The notes beneath the pieces were generated by a model that was not told the DNA's origin, did no database searches, and worked only from the letters and a program-made list of their open reading frames with translations. The position numbers and the translations under genes were made by a program. Below are positions 37,033-47,861 of a stretch of DNA of 64,000 nucleotides, one piece after another. This DNA is from Actinobacillus genomosp. 2 (GTDB taxonomy: Bacteria; Pseudomonadota; Gammaproteobacteria; Enterobacterales; Pasteurellaceae). The stretch spans positions 1,550,001-1,614,000 of the forward strand of contig NZ_CP103807.1 in the NCBI RefSeq assembly GCF_029773605.1, given 5' to 3'. Numbering within the stretch: the first letter of the stretch is position 1; each line of letters begins with the position of its first letter.

Positions 37033-37341
37033 ATGGGACGTTTATTTGATGATCTAATGGAAGGGGCGGAAGCCTTAGAACAATACCTTCAAGGCAAAAT
37101 CACCCTGAGAACCACGGTATTAGAAAAGCCTGAACCGATAGAACTTAGCCCGTCTGAAGTTAAATCGATTCGAGAAAAATTAAATCTGTCGCAAGCGGTT
37201 TTTGCACATAAATTACATACCTCCGTGCGGACTTATCAAGGGTGGGAACAAGGTAAAACCAAACCGAATCCACAAGCTACTTTGTTATTACGAATGGTAG
37301 ACAAATCTCCGCAATTATTAGAACAAATGGCACAGCTCTAA
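37033..37341 (+). CDS. higA: HigA/NadS-like HTH antitoxin
   Basis: 102 residues. The C-terminal half is a Cro/CI-type helix-turn-helix: SEVKSIREKLNLSQAVFAHK, LHTSVRTYQGWEQGKTKPNP. The N-terminal half (RLFDDLMEGAEALEQYLQGK) is the toxin-contact part seen in NadS-like antitoxins. The ATG follows directly after the toxin stop (TAAATG), so the two are translationally coupled. It likely binds the palindrome at 36662 to repress the operon. It is intact although the toxin frame is interrupted. Confidence 0.85.
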   Translation: MGRLFDDLMEGAEALEQYLQGKITLRTTVLEKPEPIELSPSEVKSIREKLNLSQAVFAHKLHTSVRTYQGWEQGKTKPNPQATLLLRMVDKSPQLLEQMAQL

Positions 37342-37354
37342 GCCGGTTAAATAT

Positions 37355-37396
37355 AAGCGGTCGTATTGGTAAAAAAATTTGCAAATACGACCGCTT
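37355..37396 (+). terminator. Inverted uptake-signal pair after the toxin-antitoxin genes
   Basis: AAGCGGTCGTATT (37355-37367) pairs exactly with AATACGACCGCTT (37384-37396), followed by TACTTTTG. Confidence 0.8.
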
Positions 37397-37480
37397 TACT
37401 TTTGTCTATTTGTTATATTGCAACGAATTTGTGTTAAAATTTAATATTTGTATTTTAGTAAATTTGAAAGAGAACTGAAC

Positions 37481-37795
37481 GTGGAACAAAACTTAGTCGA
37501 ATTTTTAACAAAAACTTTAGATGATTTAAAAGCACAAGATGTTTTAGCAATTGATGTGCGTGGTAAATCCAGTATTACCGATACCATGATTATCGCAACC
37601 GGTACATCGGTACGTCATGTGGCATCAACTGCAGATCGTTTAAGTGCAGAAGCAAAACAAGTAGGCTTTGAAGTGTTTGGTGAAGAAGGTAAAGCGGTTG
37701 CCGATTGGATCGTGGTTGACTTCGGTCAAGCGATTGTGCATTTATTACAAGCGGATGCCCGTGAAATGTATCAATTAGAAAAACTTTGGGCATAA
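37481..37795 (+). CDS. rsfS: Ribosomal silencing factor RsfS
   Basis: 104 residues. Binds L14 of the large ribosomal subunit and blocks subunit joining when nutrients run out. Motifs: [51 protein letters not shown] and MYQLEKLWA match the family. The start is the GTG at 37481, giving the usual N-terminus ([20 protein letters not shown]); the upstream TTG at 37448 would add 11 unrelated residues. It precedes rlmH by 22 bases, as in E. coli. Confidence 0.93.
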   Translation: MEQNLVEFLTKTLDDLKAQDVLAIDVRGKSSITDTMIIATGTSVRHVASTADRLSAEAKQVGFEVFGEEGKAVADWIVVDFGQAIVHLLQADAREMYQLEKLWA

Positions 37796-37817
37796 CCGTC
37801 ATTTTGGTGGTGGCACA

Positions 37818-38285
37818 ATGAAAATACAACTAATTGCGGTCGGGCAAAAAATGCCGGATTGGGTAAAGGTCGGTTTTGAAGAATACCAACGCCGTTTCCC
37901 AAAAGATATGCCATTTGAGTTGATAGAAATTCCTGCCGGTAAACGAGGCAAAAATGCGGATATCAAACGTATTTTAGAGCAAGAAGGCAAAGCGATGTTA
38001 GCGGCAGCCGGTAAGGGAAAAATTGTGACGTTGGATATTCCGGGCAAACCTTGGACAACCGAACAATTAGCGAGCCAATTGGAAGCATGGAAAAATGACG
38101 GACGAGATGTGTGCTTATTGATTGGCGGTCCGGAAGGGCTTTCGCCGGAATGTAAAGCTACAGCTGAACAAAGTTGGTCGCTTTCGCCGCTAACTTTACC
38201 GCATCCAATGGTGCGAGTGATTGTGGCGGAAAGTTTATATCGTGCGTGGTCGCTAACAACAAATCACCCTTATCATCGAGAATAG
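37818..38285 (+). CDS. rlmH: 23S rRNA pseudouridine-1915 N3-methyltransferase
   Basis: 155-residue SPOUT methyltransferase that acts on assembled 70S ribosomes. Family blocks: [31 protein letters not shown], the SAM-binding knot [36 protein letters not shown] and [22 protein letters not shown] at the C-terminus. Follows rsfS in the conserved order leading to mrdA. Confidence 0.96.
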   Translation: MKIQLIAVGQKMPDWVKVGFEEYQRRFPKDMPFELIEIPAGKRGKNADIKRILEQEGKAMLAAAGKGKIVTLDIPGKPWTTEQLASQLEAWKNDGRDVCLLIGGPEGLSPECKATAEQSWSLSPLTLPHPMVRVIVAESLYRAWSLTTNHPYHRE

Positions 38286-38367
38286 CTTGACGGTAAATGA
38301 AAAGCACAAAATTTTTAAAATTTTGACCGCTTGTTTCTATTTGCTTGAGAACAAAATGAGATAAACA

Positions 38368-40341
38368 ATGTTTGGTAAACTCGGAAAATTAACCAATCCA
38401 AAACCTCGTGAGAAAGTGCGAGATGGGCAAGCAGAGAGTAATCTGTTTGCCCGTCGTGCATTGGTCGCGTTTATCGGGGTGTTGGTATTGACTGGTGTGT
38501 TATTAACCAATTTGTATCATTTACAGATTGTCAATTATGACGATTACCAAACGCGTTCTAACGGCAACCGTATCAAATTACTTCCGGTTCCGCCTACTCG
38601 TGGTTTGATTTACGACCGTAACGGTAAAGTATTAGCCGAAAATATTACCTATTTTGGGCTTTATATCATTCCTGAGAAAACGGAAAACCTAGAAGAAACG
38701 TTAGTTGAATTGCGTGATGTGGTTGGGCTAACTGATGAAGATGTGGAAGTGTTTCGTAAAGAGAAAAAACGTACCTCACGTTATACGCCGATTTTATTAA
38801 AAGGCAATTTAAACGAAGAACAAATGGCACGTTTTGCGGTAAACCAATATCGTTTCCCAAGCCTAGACGTACAGGCATACTACAAACGTAATTATCCTTA
38901 CGGTGAATCGTTGACGCATATTCTCGGTTATGTAGCGAAAATCAACGAAAAAGATAAGAAGAAGCTCGAAGAAGAGGGTAAATTTGGTAATTATGCCGGT
39001 TCGCATGATATGGGCAAATTGGGTATCGAAAAATATTACGAAGACCAATTACACGGACAAACTGGTTTTGAAGAGGTAGAAATCAATAACCGAGGTAAGG
39101 TGATTCGTAAATTACGAGATCAACCAGGTGTCGCTGGTAGCAGTATTCGCTTAACTATTGATGTTGAGCTACAGCAATATATTCAGAATTTGTTGGGTAA
39201 TCAAAAAGGTTCTGTTGTAGTGCTTGACCCTCGTGATAGCAGCGTATTGGCGATGGTAACTAACCCGAGTTATGATAATAACTTATTTGTCGGTGGTGTA
39301 TCAGGTGCGGATTATAAACGCTTATTGGACGATCCGGCTCGTCCGTTATATAGCCGTGCCACGCAAGGGACTTATCCACCAGCGTCTACGGTAAAACCAT
39401 TTTATGCGGTGATGGGCTTGGCAGAAGGAAAAATTACGCCGTTTAGCACCATTTATGACCCTGGTTTTTGGATTTTACCAGGAACGACACAACGTTATCG
39501 TGACTGGAAACGAGGTGGACACGGTTCAACTAATGTCAATAAAGCGATTGCCGAGTCTTCAGATACGTTTTTCTATCAGCTCGCTTACGATACCGGGATT
39601 GATAAGATGTCTGAGTGGATGCGTAAATTCGGTTTCGGACAAAAAACCGGTATTGATATTTTTGAAGAATCTGCAGGTGTATATCCTAATAAAGAATGGA
39701 AGCAAAAACGTTATAAAAAATCTTGGGTACAAGGCGATACTATTCCGGTCGGGATCGGTCAAGGTTACTGGATTGCAACACCGCTACAAGTAGCAAAAGC
39801 ACAAGCGGTACTGATTAATAATGGTCGTGTGAATACCCCCCATCTTATGATGGAAGTGATTGGTAGCCATAAAACTGAGCCTTATAAAGATCCGTTACTT
39901 TACGAAGATATTCAAGGCGTACCGGAACGTTTTTGGGAAGTAGCAAAATTAGGCATGTACAATGTTGTAAATGCCGGTTACGGTACGGGTAAAAAGGCAG
40001 GCGGTTCATTTTATCGTGCAGCAGGTAAAAGCGGTACAGCACAGGTTTTTAACTTAAACGGTGGTAAATATAACAAAAATGCCCTGAAAAAAGAGTTACA
40101 CGACCACGCTTGGTTTATCAGCTATGCACCTTATGATGAGCCAAAAGTGTCAGTAGCGATTATTTTAGAAAATGCCGGCGGTGGCGGAACAAATGCCGCA
40201 CCTGTTGCACGTCGAGTCATGGATTTTGCATTAAGTAAAACGTTAAAAGAGCCAACCATTGCATTACCTGACCAACAATTACAAAATCCTGAGCAAAATC
40301 AACCGCTTGAAAGCGAAGAAGGACAAATAAACAATGAGTAG
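38368..40341 (+). CDS. mrdA: Penicillin-binding protein 2, rod-shape transpeptidase
   Basis: 657 residues, the peptidoglycan transpeptidase of the elongasome. One N-terminal membrane helix ([20 protein letters not shown]) is followed by the pedestal domain ([20 protein letters not shown]) and then the transpeptidase domain. Active-site motifs: PASTVKP with Ser340 and Lys343, SSD for the SxN motif (about 393-395), and KSGTAQV for KSG. It overlaps rodA by eight bases, so the pair is co-translated. Confidence 0.97.
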   Translation: MFGKLGKLTNPKPREKVRDGQAESNLFARRALVAFIGVLVLTGVLLTNLYHLQIVNYDDYQTRSNGNRIKLLPVPPTRGLIYDRNGKVLAENITYFGLYIIPEKTENLEETLVELRDVVGLTDEDVEVFRKEKKRTSRYTPILLKGNLNEEQMARFAVNQYRFPSLDVQAYYKRNYPYGESLTHILGYVAKINEKDKKKLEEEGKFGNYAGSHDMGKLGIEKYYEDQLHGQTGFEEVEINNRGKVIRKLRDQPGVAGSSIRLTIDVELQQYIQNLLGNQKGSVVVLDPRDSSVLAMVTNPSYDNNLFVGGVSGADYKRLLDDPARPLYSRATQGTYPPASTVKPFYAVMGLAEGKITPFSTIYDPGFWILPGTTQRYRDWKRGGHGSTNVNKAIAESSDTFFYQLAYDTGIDKMSEWMRKFGFGQKTGIDIFEESAGVYPNKEWKQKRYKKSWVQGDTIPVGIGQGYWIATPLQVAKAQAVLINNGRVNTPHLMMEVIGSHKTEPYKDPLLYEDIQGVPERFWEVAKLGMYNVVNAGYGTGKKAGGSFYRAAGKSGTAQVFNLNGGKYNKNALKKELHDHAWFISYAPYDEPKVSVAIILENAGGGGTNAAPVARRVMDFALSKTLKEPTIALPDQQLQNPEQNQPLESEEGQINNE

Positions 40342-41458
40342 TGGTGTTAAAAAGTTTTTTTGGAAGATCTTTTCGCTCGATGTATGGTTGTTGCTCGGTT
40401 TATTGGCAATTACAGGTTATGGGTTGTTAGTGTTATATAGTGCGAGCGGTGCGAGTGAAAAGATGTTTACCAATCGTATTGTGCAAGTAACACTCGGATT
40501 GGGATTAATGTTCTGCATGGCTATGGTTCCACCACGTTTTTATGAGCGGATTTCACCCTATCTTTATTTGGTCTGTATTATCATGCTTATCTTGGTGGAT
40601 TTAATCGGAGAAACCAGTAAAGGAGCGCAACGATGGCTGAATTTAGGCTTTGTTCGCTTTCAGCCGTCTGAAATTGCTAAGTTATCCGTGCCACTAATGG
40701 TAGCGACTTATTTAGGTTCACGAGCTTTACCGCCAAGTTTAAAAGACACTTTTATTGCATTAGGTATTATTATTTTTCCAACCTTATTGGTTGCGGCACA
40801 GCCGGATTTAGGTACGTCAATATTAGTTTGTGCCGCTGGGATTTTTGTGCTGTTTCTAGCCGGGTTAAGTTGGAAATTAATTAGTGCCGGTGTAGTATTC
40901 TTAGCCGGTTTTATTCCGATTATGTGGTTTTTCTTGATGCACGATTATCAAAAAACCCGTGTAATGACCTTAATCGATCCGGAAAAAGACCCGTTGGGTG
41001 CTGGCTATCATATTATTCAGTCTAAAATAGCGATTGGTTCCGGCGGTTTTAATGGTAAAGGTTGGATGGAAGGCACTCAATCACAGTTAGAATTTCTACC
41101 GGAACCACATACCGATTTTATCTTTGCCGTATTAAGTGAAGAGCATGGTATGATCGGTGTATTAATTTTATTAGCGATTTATTTATTTATTATTGCCAGA
41201 GGTCTTGTGATTGGCGGTAAATCGGACTCAGCGTTTGGGCGCTTAATTTCAGGCGGTACTTCATTATTATTCTTTGTTTATGTTTTTGTAAACATTGGTA
41301 TGGTAAGTGGTATTTTGCCAGTAGTTGGTGTACCCTTACCGCTGTTTAGCTATGGGGGGACCTCTTATGTTACCCTGATGGCGGCTTTTGGGTTAATGAT
41401 GTCAGCTTATGTACATCGTAAGCGAGCAAATGGCAATAATCCATATAGTAAACTTTAA
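40334..41458 (+). CDS. rodA: Peptidoglycan glycosyltransferase RodA
   Basis: 374-residue SEDS-family polymerase with about ten helices. Family motifs include [20 protein letters not shown] and, near the end, [20 protein letters not shown]. It polymerises glycan strands together with PBP2 during side-wall growth. Start overlaps the end of mrdA. Confidence 0.97.
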   Translation: MSSGVKKFFWKIFSLDVWLLLGLLAITGYGLLVLYSASGASEKMFTNRIVQVTLGLGLMFCMAMVPPRFYERISPYLYLVCIIMLILVDLIGETSKGAQRWLNLGFVRFQPSEIAKLSVPLMVATYLGSRALPPSLKDTFIALGIIIFPTLLVAAQPDLGTSILVCAAGIFVLFLAGLSWKLISAGVVFLAGFIPIMWFFLMHDYQKTRVMTLIDPEKDPLGAGYHIIQSKIAIGSGGFNGKGWMEGTQSQLEFLPEPHTDFIFAVLSEEHGMIGVLILLAIYLFIIARGLVIGGKSDSAFGRLISGGTSLLFFVYVFVNIGMVSGILPVVGVPLPLFSYGGTSYVTLMAAFGLMMSAYVHRKRANGNNPYSKL

Positions 41459-41633
41459 GTCGAACTCTAAGACTGAAATGAGAGAGTTTGAACTTTTGCT
41501 TTTTTGCGGTATCAAAAAGCACATACAAGAGCAGTTATCTATCAAAAGAAAGATAAACAGCCACCACAAGATAATCCTGTTTTGTGGGCAAAACACATCG
41601 TTACACAGTACGATATCTAAATGAGGAAAACTT

Positions 41634-42191
41634 ATGCGATTAAGTAAAATGGTAACCCTGTTGTTAGCTGGATTCTTAACATTCGGATCATTGAATTCTG
41701 TTGCAGCAACCAAACACGCAAAAACGTCAGTCATAAAGAAGCACATTGTTTCTAAAACTGCAAAAAAAGCGGTAAAACAAACCGCGTTGAAAGCGAAAAA
41801 AACAGCCAAAACTGTCAAAAAGTCGCTGAAAGAACAACATAAACATACTGCTCGTAACCACTATCAGTCTGGTGTTGCAAGTTACTATGCAGATAAATTT
41901 AACGGACGCCGTACCGCAAACGGTGAAAGATTTAGCAATGCAGCAATGACTGCGGCACATAAAACATTACCTTTTGGTACTTTAGTCGAAGTGACCAATA
42001 CACGTAATGGTCGTTCAGTCGTTGTTCGTGTAAATGATCGTGGCCCTTATGCCCATGCTCGAGTGGTAGATTTATCAAAAGCCGCTGCTCGTCAATTAGG
42101 TATGCATCATCATGGTACGGCTCACGTGAAATTAGCGGTGCTAAATAAAAATAAAAAAGCTACTTCGGTAGAACGCGAAGAAGATATTTAA
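41634..42191 (+). CDS. rlpA: RlpA-family septal ring lytic transglycosylase-like protein, short form
   Basis: 185 residues. A signal peptide (MRLSKMVTLLLAGFLTFGSL...VAA) is followed by a Lys/Thr/Ala-rich linker (about 30-75) and a double-psi beta-barrel: GVASYYADKFNGRRTANGER, FSNAAMTAAHKTLPFGTLVE, VVRVNDRGPYAHARVVDLSK. Unlike E. coli RlpA it has no lipobox Cys and no C-terminal SPOR domain, so it is probably soluble in the periplasm and not held by denuded glycan. It lies in the standard mrdA-rodA-rlpA-dacA order. Confidence 0.85.
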   Translation: MRLSKMVTLLLAGFLTFGSLNSVAATKHAKTSVIKKHIVSKTAKKAVKQTALKAKKTAKTVKKSLKEQHKHTARNHYQSGVASYYADKFNGRRTANGERFSNAAMTAAHKTLPFGTLVEVTNTRNGRSVVVRVNDRGPYAHARVVDLSKAAARQLGMHHHGTAHVKLAVLNKNKKATSVEREEDI

Positions 42192-42285
42192 TCTATTACA
42201 TTTCGCATCAGGGTTTGCCGAGTTTCGGCAAGCCCTTGTTTGCTTTATATCACCTGTTATTTCCCCCAATGAATTGGATGCTTTT

Positions 42286-43464
42286 ATGAAAAGAACGTTA
42301 TTAAAATCCGTAAGCCTTTGTGCTTTAGCTGTTTCTCCTTTTGCGATTGCTGATGCAAATGTCGATTTCGGTATTTCTGCACCGCAATTAAATGCACAGA
42401 CCTATATTTTAATGGATTACAATTCAGGTAATGTGTTGGCGAGTTTAAATCCGGATCAGCGCCAATATCCTGCATCATTAACGAAAATGATGACAAGTTA
42501 CGTAGTTGGTGATGCACTTAAACAAGGTAAAGTGAAAAACAGTGATATGGTGACTATAACGGAAAATTCTTGGGCACAAAAATTTCCGGGTTCGTCATTA
42601 ATGTTCTTAGATTTAAATACGCAAGTATCGGTTGCGGATTTAATGCGTGGCTTAATTATCGTTTCAGGTAATGATGCTGCGGTGGCATTAGCGGAACATA
42701 CTGCGGGTTCTCAGCAAGCATTTATCGATCAAATGAATAAATTTGGTCAACAATTCGGTTTGAAAAATACCTATTTTACCACCGTACACGGTTTGGATGA
42801 CCCTAATCAATACTCATCAGCTCGTGATATGGCAATTATTGGATCTCATGTGATTCGTGATCAGCCGGAAGAATACAAAATTTACGCAGAAAAAGAGTTC
42901 AAATATAACATTAAAAAACCACAACCGAACCGTAACGGTTTATTGTGGGATAAAACTATGAATGTAGATGGTATGAAGACCGGTCATACAAATCAAGCTG
43001 GTTATAATTTAGTAGCATCGGCGACTAACAATAATACGCGTTTAATTTCGGTTGTCATGGGTGTACCGACTTATAAAGGTCGTGAAGTAGAAAGCAAAAA
43101 ATTACTCCAATGGGGCTTTGCAAACTTTGAAACGGTAAAATCTTTACCGGCAGGTCAAGCCGTTTCCGAACAAAGTGTTTATTATGGTGAAGCGGATAAG
43201 GTTCAACTCGGTTCAGTTCAAGATAGTTTTGTGACTGTACCGAAGGGCAAAGCCTCTGAGCTTAAAGCACGTTACGAACTTGAACGCAAAAATCTTGAAG
43301 CACCTTTAGTGAAAGGTCAGGTCATCGGTAAAGTGATTTATCAATTAGACGGTAAAGATGTTGCAAGTAGCGATCTACAAGTTTTACAAGATGTGCCTGA
43401 AGCCGGTATTTTCGGCAAGGCGTGGGACTGGGCAGTCTTAACAGTTAAAAGTTTATTCGACTAA
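42286..43464 (+). CDS. dacA: D-alanyl-D-alanine carboxypeptidase (PBP5/6 type)
   Basis: 392 residues. Trims the terminal D-Ala of stem peptides in the periplasm. A signal peptide ends at AIADA; active-site motifs are SLTKMM (Ser64, Lys67), SGNDAAVALAEH and KTGHT. The C-terminal beta domain ends in an amphipathic anchor (FGKAWDWAVLTVKSLFD). The ATG at 42286 starts the signal peptide; an in-frame TTG four codons earlier is unlikely. Confidence 0.96.
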   Translation: MKRTLLKSVSLCALAVSPFAIADANVDFGISAPQLNAQTYILMDYNSGNVLASLNPDQRQYPASLTKMMTSYVVGDALKQGKVKNSDMVTITENSWAQKFPGSSLMFLDLNTQVSVADLMRGLIIVSGNDAAVALAEHTAGSQQAFIDQMNKFGQQFGLKNTYFTTVHGLDDPNQYSSARDMAIIGSHVIRDQPEEYKIYAEKEFKYNIKKPQPNRNGLLWDKTMNVDGMKTGHTNQAGYNLVASATNNNTRLISVVMGVPTYKGREVESKKLLQWGFANFETVKSLPAGQAVSEQSVYYGEADKVQLGSVQDSFVTVPKGKASELKARYELERKNLEAPLVKGQVIGKVIYQLDGKDVASSDLQVLQDVPEAGIFGKAWDWAVLTVKSLFD

Positions 43465-43519
43465 TTTTGACTAGCTTGTAATCCTCAAAATCGACCCCAT
43501 ATTTAGGCGACAAATTAAC

Positions 43520-43562
43520 AAGCGGTGTGATTTGGCAAGAAATCTGCAAAATCATACCGCTT
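43520..43562 (+). terminator. Inverted uptake-signal pair after dacA
   Basis: AAGCGGTGTGATTT (43520-43533) pairs with AAATCATACCGCTT (43549-43562), with one G-T wobble; TGCAAAA lies in the loop. It separates dacA from ybeD-lipB. Confidence 0.7.
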
Positions 43563-43597
43563 GGTCTTAATAGCAAAAGAGAGAAAAGGATATAGAT

Positions 43598-43897
43598 ATG
43601 ACACAATCAAGAACAGTAAACCTACAAGATTTACCACAAGCAAAATTAAAAGATTTATTAGAATTTCCATGTTCATTTACGTTTAAAGTAGTGGGTACAC
43701 ATCGTGAAGATTTAGTGGATGATGTCGTAGCGGTTACGCAAATTCATGCCAAAGGTGATTACAATCCACGCCAACAACGTAGCTCAAAAGGGACGTATAA
43801 TTCAGTTTCTATTGATATTATTGCCGAACATATCGATCAAGTTGAAACGCTCTATGTTGAATTGGCTAAAATTTCCGGCGTAAGAATGGTTTTATAA
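43598..43897 (+). CDS. ybeD: YbeD/DUF493 family protein
   Basis: 99-residue member of the DUF493 family: [50 protein letters not shown]. The structure is ACT-like and a regulatory role is suspected; the function is not established. AAAGGA lies upstream of the ATG. It is 20 bases before lipB in the dacA-ybeD-lipB-lipA order of E. coli. Confidence 0.93.
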   Translation: MTQSRTVNLQDLPQAKLKDLLEFPCSFTFKVVGTHREDLVDDVVAVTQIHAKGDYNPRQQRSSKGTYNSVSIDIIAEHIDQVETLYVELAKISGVRMVL

Positions 43898-43917
43898 TTC
43901 TTAACGGAGATAACCTG

Positions 43918-44574
43918 ATGAATCAACTTATTGTTCGCCAACTTGGTGTACAACCGTATGAAGAAATCTGGCATAAAATGCAAGATTTTACCGATACTCG
44001 TGATGAAAATACTGTAGATGAAATTTGGCTGGTACAACATCCCTCAGTATTTACTCAAGGTTCTGCTGGTAAACCGGAACATTTACTTAATCCGACTAAT
44101 ATTCCCGTTGTGCAAACCGACCGTGGCGGACAAATTACTTATCACGGTGAGGGGCAGCAGATAATGTATGTGCTAATCGATATCAAGCGTTTAAAAGCAC
44201 AGGGCAAAGAGGTATCGGTACGCGATCTTGTTACTGCATTAGAGCAATGTGTCGTTAAAATATTAGCGGATTATGGGATTGAAGGTTATCCGAAACCGGA
44301 TGCACCGGGCGTGTATATTGACGGTAAAAAAATCTGTTCGTTAGGACTACGTATTCGCCAAGGTCGATCGTTTCATGGTTTGGCATTTAATGTGAATATG
44401 GATTTAACCCCGTTTAAAAACATTAATCCGTGTGGTTATGCAGGCTTAGAAATGACGCAGTTAAAAGATTATATTGCTGAGCAAGAAGCACAATGTCACC
44501 TAATCTCCCCAAAATTAGTAGCTCACTTTTGCAACATTTTAGGGTATAATGAGCAACAAATTGTTAACAAGTAA
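43918..44574 (+). CDS. lipB: Octanoyltransferase LipB
   Basis: 218 residues. Moves octanoyl groups from acyl carrier protein to lipoyl domains. Signature: [20 protein letters not shown], the family's RGGxxTxHGPGQ-like block, here with Glu in place of Pro. The catalytic pair Lys and Cys are in [11 protein letters not shown] and [13 protein letters not shown]. Makes the substrate for LipA encoded next. Confidence 0.96.
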   Translation: MNQLIVRQLGVQPYEEIWHKMQDFTDTRDENTVDEIWLVQHPSVFTQGSAGKPEHLLNPTNIPVVQTDRGGQITYHGEGQQIMYVLIDIKRLKAQGKEVSVRDLVTALEQCVVKILADYGIEGYPKPDAPGVYIDGKKICSLGLRIRQGRSFHGLAFNVNMDLTPFKNINPCGYAGLEMTQLKDYIAEQEAQCHLISPKLVAHFCNILGYNEQQIVNK

Positions 44575-44632
44575 TGCTTGGAAGCGTTTGCCCATTAGTA
44601 TAAACGCATTAGAATTTTAAAAGCTGTGTAAG

Positions 44633-44654
44633 GGCGAGGTTTATCCTCGCCTTT
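44633..44654 (+). terminator. Hairpin between lipB and lipA
   Basis: GGCGAGG (44633-44639) pairs with CCTCGCC (44645-44651) around TTTAT, followed by TTT. It is a short hairpin that may weaken read-through into lipA. Confidence 0.55.
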
Positions 44655-44681
44655 GAAATTACATAGAAAAGGATAAACTTA

Positions 44682-45674
44682 ATGACAACAGCAACAGGTA
44701 GCAAATCCACTAAAATGGAAGCCTTCAAAATGGAACGTGGCGTAAAATATCGTGACGCTGCTAAAACTTCCGTAATTCAAGTCCGTAATATTGACCCTGA
44801 CCAAGAGTTACTGCCGAAACCAAGTTGGATGAAAATTAAATTACCGGCGACTTCGGCAAAAATTGACAGTATCAAGCACGGTATGCGTCGCCACGGCTTA
44901 CATTCTGTGTGTGAAGAAGCATCTTGCCCGAACTTGCACGAGTGTTTTAACCACGGTACGGCAACCTTTATGATTATGGGGGCAATTTGTACTCGTCGTT
45001 GTCCGTTCTGTGACGTTGCACACGGTAAACCGTTGCCGTTAGATCCGGAAGAACCACGTAAAGTGGCGGAAACCGTACAAGATATGAAGCTAAAATATGT
45101 GGTAATCACTTCGGTTGACCGTGATGATTTAGCTGATCGTGGTGCGGCACACTTTGCTGCAACCGTGCGTGAAATTAAAGCGTTAAATCCGGAATGTAAA
45201 GTAGAGATTTTAGTGCCTGACTTCCGTGGCCGTGTAGAACAAGCGGTCGAAATTTTAAAACAAAATCCACCGGATGTGTTTAACCATAACCTTGAGAACG
45301 TGCCACGTTTATATCGTGAAGTGCGACCAGGGGCAGACTATAAATGGTCGCTTGAATTACTAAAAATTTTCAAACAAGAGTTTCCGAATATCCCGACTAA
45401 ATCAGGCTTAATGGTAGGTCTTGGCGAAACTAACGAAGAAATTTTAGAAGTGATGCAAGATTTACGCGATCATGGCGTAACAATGTTGACTATCGGTCAG
45501 TATTTACAACCGAGTCGTCACCACTTAAAAGTAGAACGCTATGTACCACCGGAAGAGTTTGATATGTTCCGTGCTGAAGCGGAAAAAATGGGCTTTGAAC
45601 ATGCTGCTTGTGGTCCGTTCGTCCGTTCTTCCTATCACGCCGACTTACAAGCAAAAGGCGAATTAGTAAAATAA
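44682..45674 (+). CDS. lipA: Lipoyl synthase LipA (radical SAM)
   Basis: 330 residues. Inserts two sulfurs into octanoylated proteins. It has both iron-sulfur cluster motifs: the auxiliary cluster [12 protein letters not shown] and the radical-SAM cluster [28 protein letters not shown] and [16 protein letters not shown] are also diagnostic, and the C-terminal Ser ligand is in FVRSSYHA. Follows lipB; closed by a strong terminator. Confidence 0.97.
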   Translation: MTTATGSKSTKMEAFKMERGVKYRDAAKTSVIQVRNIDPDQELLPKPSWMKIKLPATSAKIDSIKHGMRRHGLHSVCEEASCPNLHECFNHGTATFMIMGAICTRRCPFCDVAHGKPLPLDPEEPRKVAETVQDMKLKYVVITSVDRDDLADRGAAHFAATVREIKALNPECKVEILVPDFRGRVEQAVEILKQNPPDVFNHNLENVPRLYREVRPGADYKWSLELLKIFKQEFPNIPTKSGLMVGLGETNEEILEVMQDLRDHGVTMLTIGQYLQPSRHHLKVERYVPPEEFDMFRAEAEKMGFEHAACGPFVRSSYHADLQAKGELVK

Positions 45675-45689
45675 TTTGCATAGTGGATA

Positions 45690-45720
45690 AAAAAGAGAAA
45701 GCTAGTTGCTTTCTCTTTTT
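45690..45720 (+). terminator. lipA terminator (bidirectional)
   Basis: AAAAAGAGAAAGC (45690-45702) pairs exactly with GCTTTCTCTTTTT (45708-45720) around TAGTT. It lies between convergent lipA and hslU. Confidence 0.88.
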
Positions 45721-45792
45721 ATATTACAATATTATCAATATAGCGAATAAGCGATTAAAATTATGAAAATTTAACTGCTTGTTATTCGTTAA

Positions 45793-47115
45793 TTAAAGAA
45801 TAAAACGACTTAAATCTTCATTCTCTACTACGTCATTTAACGCATCTTGTACGTATTTCTCATCAATTACGATTTTCTCGCCTGATCGTTCGCTTGCGTC
45901 GAATGAGATGCCGTCCATTAGGCGTTCTAATACGGTGTGTAAGCGACGAGCACCGATATTTTCGGTTTTTTCGTTTACACGGAATGCCGATTCGGCAATT
46001 TTACTGATTCCGTCTTTGGTAAATTCAATTTCCACACCTTCGGTTTTCATTAACTCACGATATTGTAGCGTTAATGAAGCATTTGGCTCAGTAAGGATTC
46101 GTTCAAAATCTTCTTTGGTAAGTGATTTTAATTCGACACGAATCGGTAAACGACCTTGTAATTCCGGCAATAAATCTGATGGGCGAGCCACTTGGAATGC
46201 ACCTGAACAGATAAATAAAATATGGTCGGTTTTTACCATACCGTGTTTGGTATTGACCGTAGAACCTTCAATAATCGGTAGTAAATCACGTTGTACACCT
46301 TCACGAGAAACGTCGCCACCTGAATGTTCACCTTTTTTACAGATTTTGTCGATCTCATCAATAAATACAATACCGTGCTGTTCAACCGCTTCAATCGCTT
46401 GTTGTTTTAGCTCTTCTGGATTCACTAGTTTTGCAGCTTCTTCGTCCACCATCACTTTTAACGCATCCTTGATTTTCATTTTGCGTTTTTTAGTTTTGTT
46501 CGGCGACATACCTTCAAATAATGATTGAAGCTGCGAAGTCATTTCTTCCATACCCGGCGGCGTCATAATTTCTACGCTCACTTGTGCCGCTACATCGATT
46601 TCGATTTCTTTGTCATCAAGCTGACCTTCACGCAATTTTTTGCGGAACACTTGGCGGGTTGAGCTGTTATCGCTTTCTTGTACGTTACCCCATTGATCTT
46701 TTGCCGGTGGTAATAACACATCTAAAATACGATCTTCTGCTGCATCTTGTGCACGCATACGGTTTTTCTCAACCGCTTGTGATTTGACTAATTTCACAGC
46801 TACATCGGTTAGATCTTTGATAATCGAATCGACTTCTTTACCAACATAACCTACTTCAGTGAATTTAGTCGCTTCCACTTTAATAAAAGGTGCGTTGGCT
46901 AATTTTGCCAAACGGCGTGCGATTTCGGTTTTACCCACACCGGTCGGACCGATCATCAGAATGTTTTTTGGAGTAACTTCTTGGCGAAGTTCTTCTGGTA
47001 ATTGCATTCTTCTCCAACGGTTACGTAGGGCAATTGCCACCGCACGTTTTGCTTCGTTCTGTCCGATAATATGTGCGTCTAATTCCGACACAATTTCACG
47101 AGGAGTCATTGACAT
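45793..47115 (-). CDS. hslU: ATP-dependent protease ATPase subunit HslU
   Basis: 440 residues. AAA+ unfoldase that feeds HslV. It opens with [20 protein letters not shown] and has Walker [10 protein letters not shown], the pore-loop region [20 protein letters not shown], Walker [13 protein letters not shown], and a C-terminus ending EDLSRFIL that inserts into HslV. It is transcribed after hslV but separated from it by a 146-base palindromic repeat region. Confidence 0.97.
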   Translation of the reverse strand: MSMTPREIVSELDAHIIGQNEAKRAVAIALRNRWRRMQLPEELRQEVTPKNILMIGPTGVGKTEIARRLAKLANAPFIKVEATKFTEVGYVGKEVDSIIKDLTDVAVKLVKSQAVEKNRMRAQDAAEDRILDVLLPPAKDQWGNVQESDNSSTRQVFRKKLREGQLDDKEIEIDVAAQVSVEIMTPPGMEEMTSQLQSLFEGMSPNKTKKRKMKIKDALKVMVDEEAAKLVNPEELKQQAIEAVEQHGIVFIDEIDKICKKGEHSGGDVSREGVQRDLLPIIEGSTVNTKHGMVKTDHILFICSGAFQVARPSDLLPELQGRLPIRVELKSLTKEDFERILTEPNASLTLQYRELMKTEGVEIEFTKDGISKIAESAFRVNEKTENIGARRLHTVLERLMDGISFDASERSGEKIVIDEKYVQDALNDVVENEDLSRFIL

Positions 47116-47138
47116 ATTTTTTTGTTCCTTCTAAATAA

Positions 47139-47256
47139 CTCCCCTCCTTAGCAAGGAGGGGAAGGGGGAGATTTGGCAGCGTAGCATTACGCTCATACGA
47201 AAATTTGATCCTATCATCAAATCTCCCCTAACCCCTCTTTTCTAAAGAGGGGGACA
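47139..47256. repeat. Composite palindromic repeat between hslV and hslU
   Basis: This ~118-base block is built of nested inverted repeats. CCCCTCCTT (47141-47149) pairs with AAGGAGGGG (47153-47161). GGGGGAGATTTG pairs with CAAATCTCCCC across about 50 bases; an inner AGCGTAGCATTACGCT forms a small hairpin. The right end has CCCCTCTTT/AAAGAGGGG (47233-47254), like the palindrome at 4465. It resembles a small non-coding mobile or REP-like element. Confidence 0.6.
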
Positions 47257-47261
47257 TTTTT

Positions 47262-47783
47262 TTAAACTTCTTCGATTACGTGATTATGATTTGAGTAAAT
47301 ATCAATATCACCGGCGATTTTTAATGCTTCCGCCACGATTTCTTTTGCAGATAAATTATTTTGCGTGCGAAGTAGTGCAAGTGCTGCGGCTTTTGCATAA
47401 TTACCACCGGAGCCGATGGCTAACACATCTTGTTCCGGCTCAATTACATCACCCGAGCCTGAAACCAGTAAAAATTCACTTTCGTTTGCCACAATCATCA
47501 TTGCTTCTAATTTGCGTAGTGAACGTTCTGTACGCCATTCTTTTGCCAGTTCCACCGCAGATTTGATTAAGTGACCTTGGTGTAATTCTAATTTTTTCTC
47601 GAATAAATCACGTAAGATAAACGCATCGGCAGTTGAACCTGCAAAACCGGTTACGACTTTATCTTTATACATACGGCGTACTTTGCGTACAGTACCTTTT
47701 TCTACACAATTACCTAGCGTTGCTTGTCCGTCACCACCGATAGCAACTTTGCCATCTTTACGAACACATACGATCGTTGTCAT
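47262..47783 (-). CDS. hslV: ATP-dependent protease peptidase subunit HslV
   Basis: 173 residues. Proteasome-like peptidase with catalytic Thr2 exposed after Met removal ([20 protein letters not shown]). Further blocks: [20 protein letters not shown] and [18 protein letters not shown]. Forms the HslVU complex with the downstream hslU product. Confidence 0.97.
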   Translation of the reverse strand: MTTIVCVRKDGKVAIGGDGQATLGNCVEKGTVRKVRRMYKDKVVTGFAGSTADAFILRDLFEKKLELHQGHLIKSAVELAKEWRTERSLRKLEAMMIVANESEFLLVSGSGDVIEPEQDVLAIGSGGNYAKAAALALLRTQNNLSAKEIVAEALKIAGDIDIYSNHNHVIEEV

Positions 47784-47861
47784 ATTAAATCCTTGTCCTT
47801 TCTTTTAGGGAAAACTGCGGTATTAAATGGGGAGAAATTTGCCTTTTTCAAGGAGAATCGG

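Noticed and set aside
45908..46528. A 206-codon plus-strand frame opposite hslU
   Set aside because: It is the antisense shadow of the well-conserved HslU coding sequence.
47139..47256. CRISPR-like or IS origin for the hslVU repeat
   Set aside because: No spacer-repeat periodicity and no transposase frame; it is a nested palindrome only.
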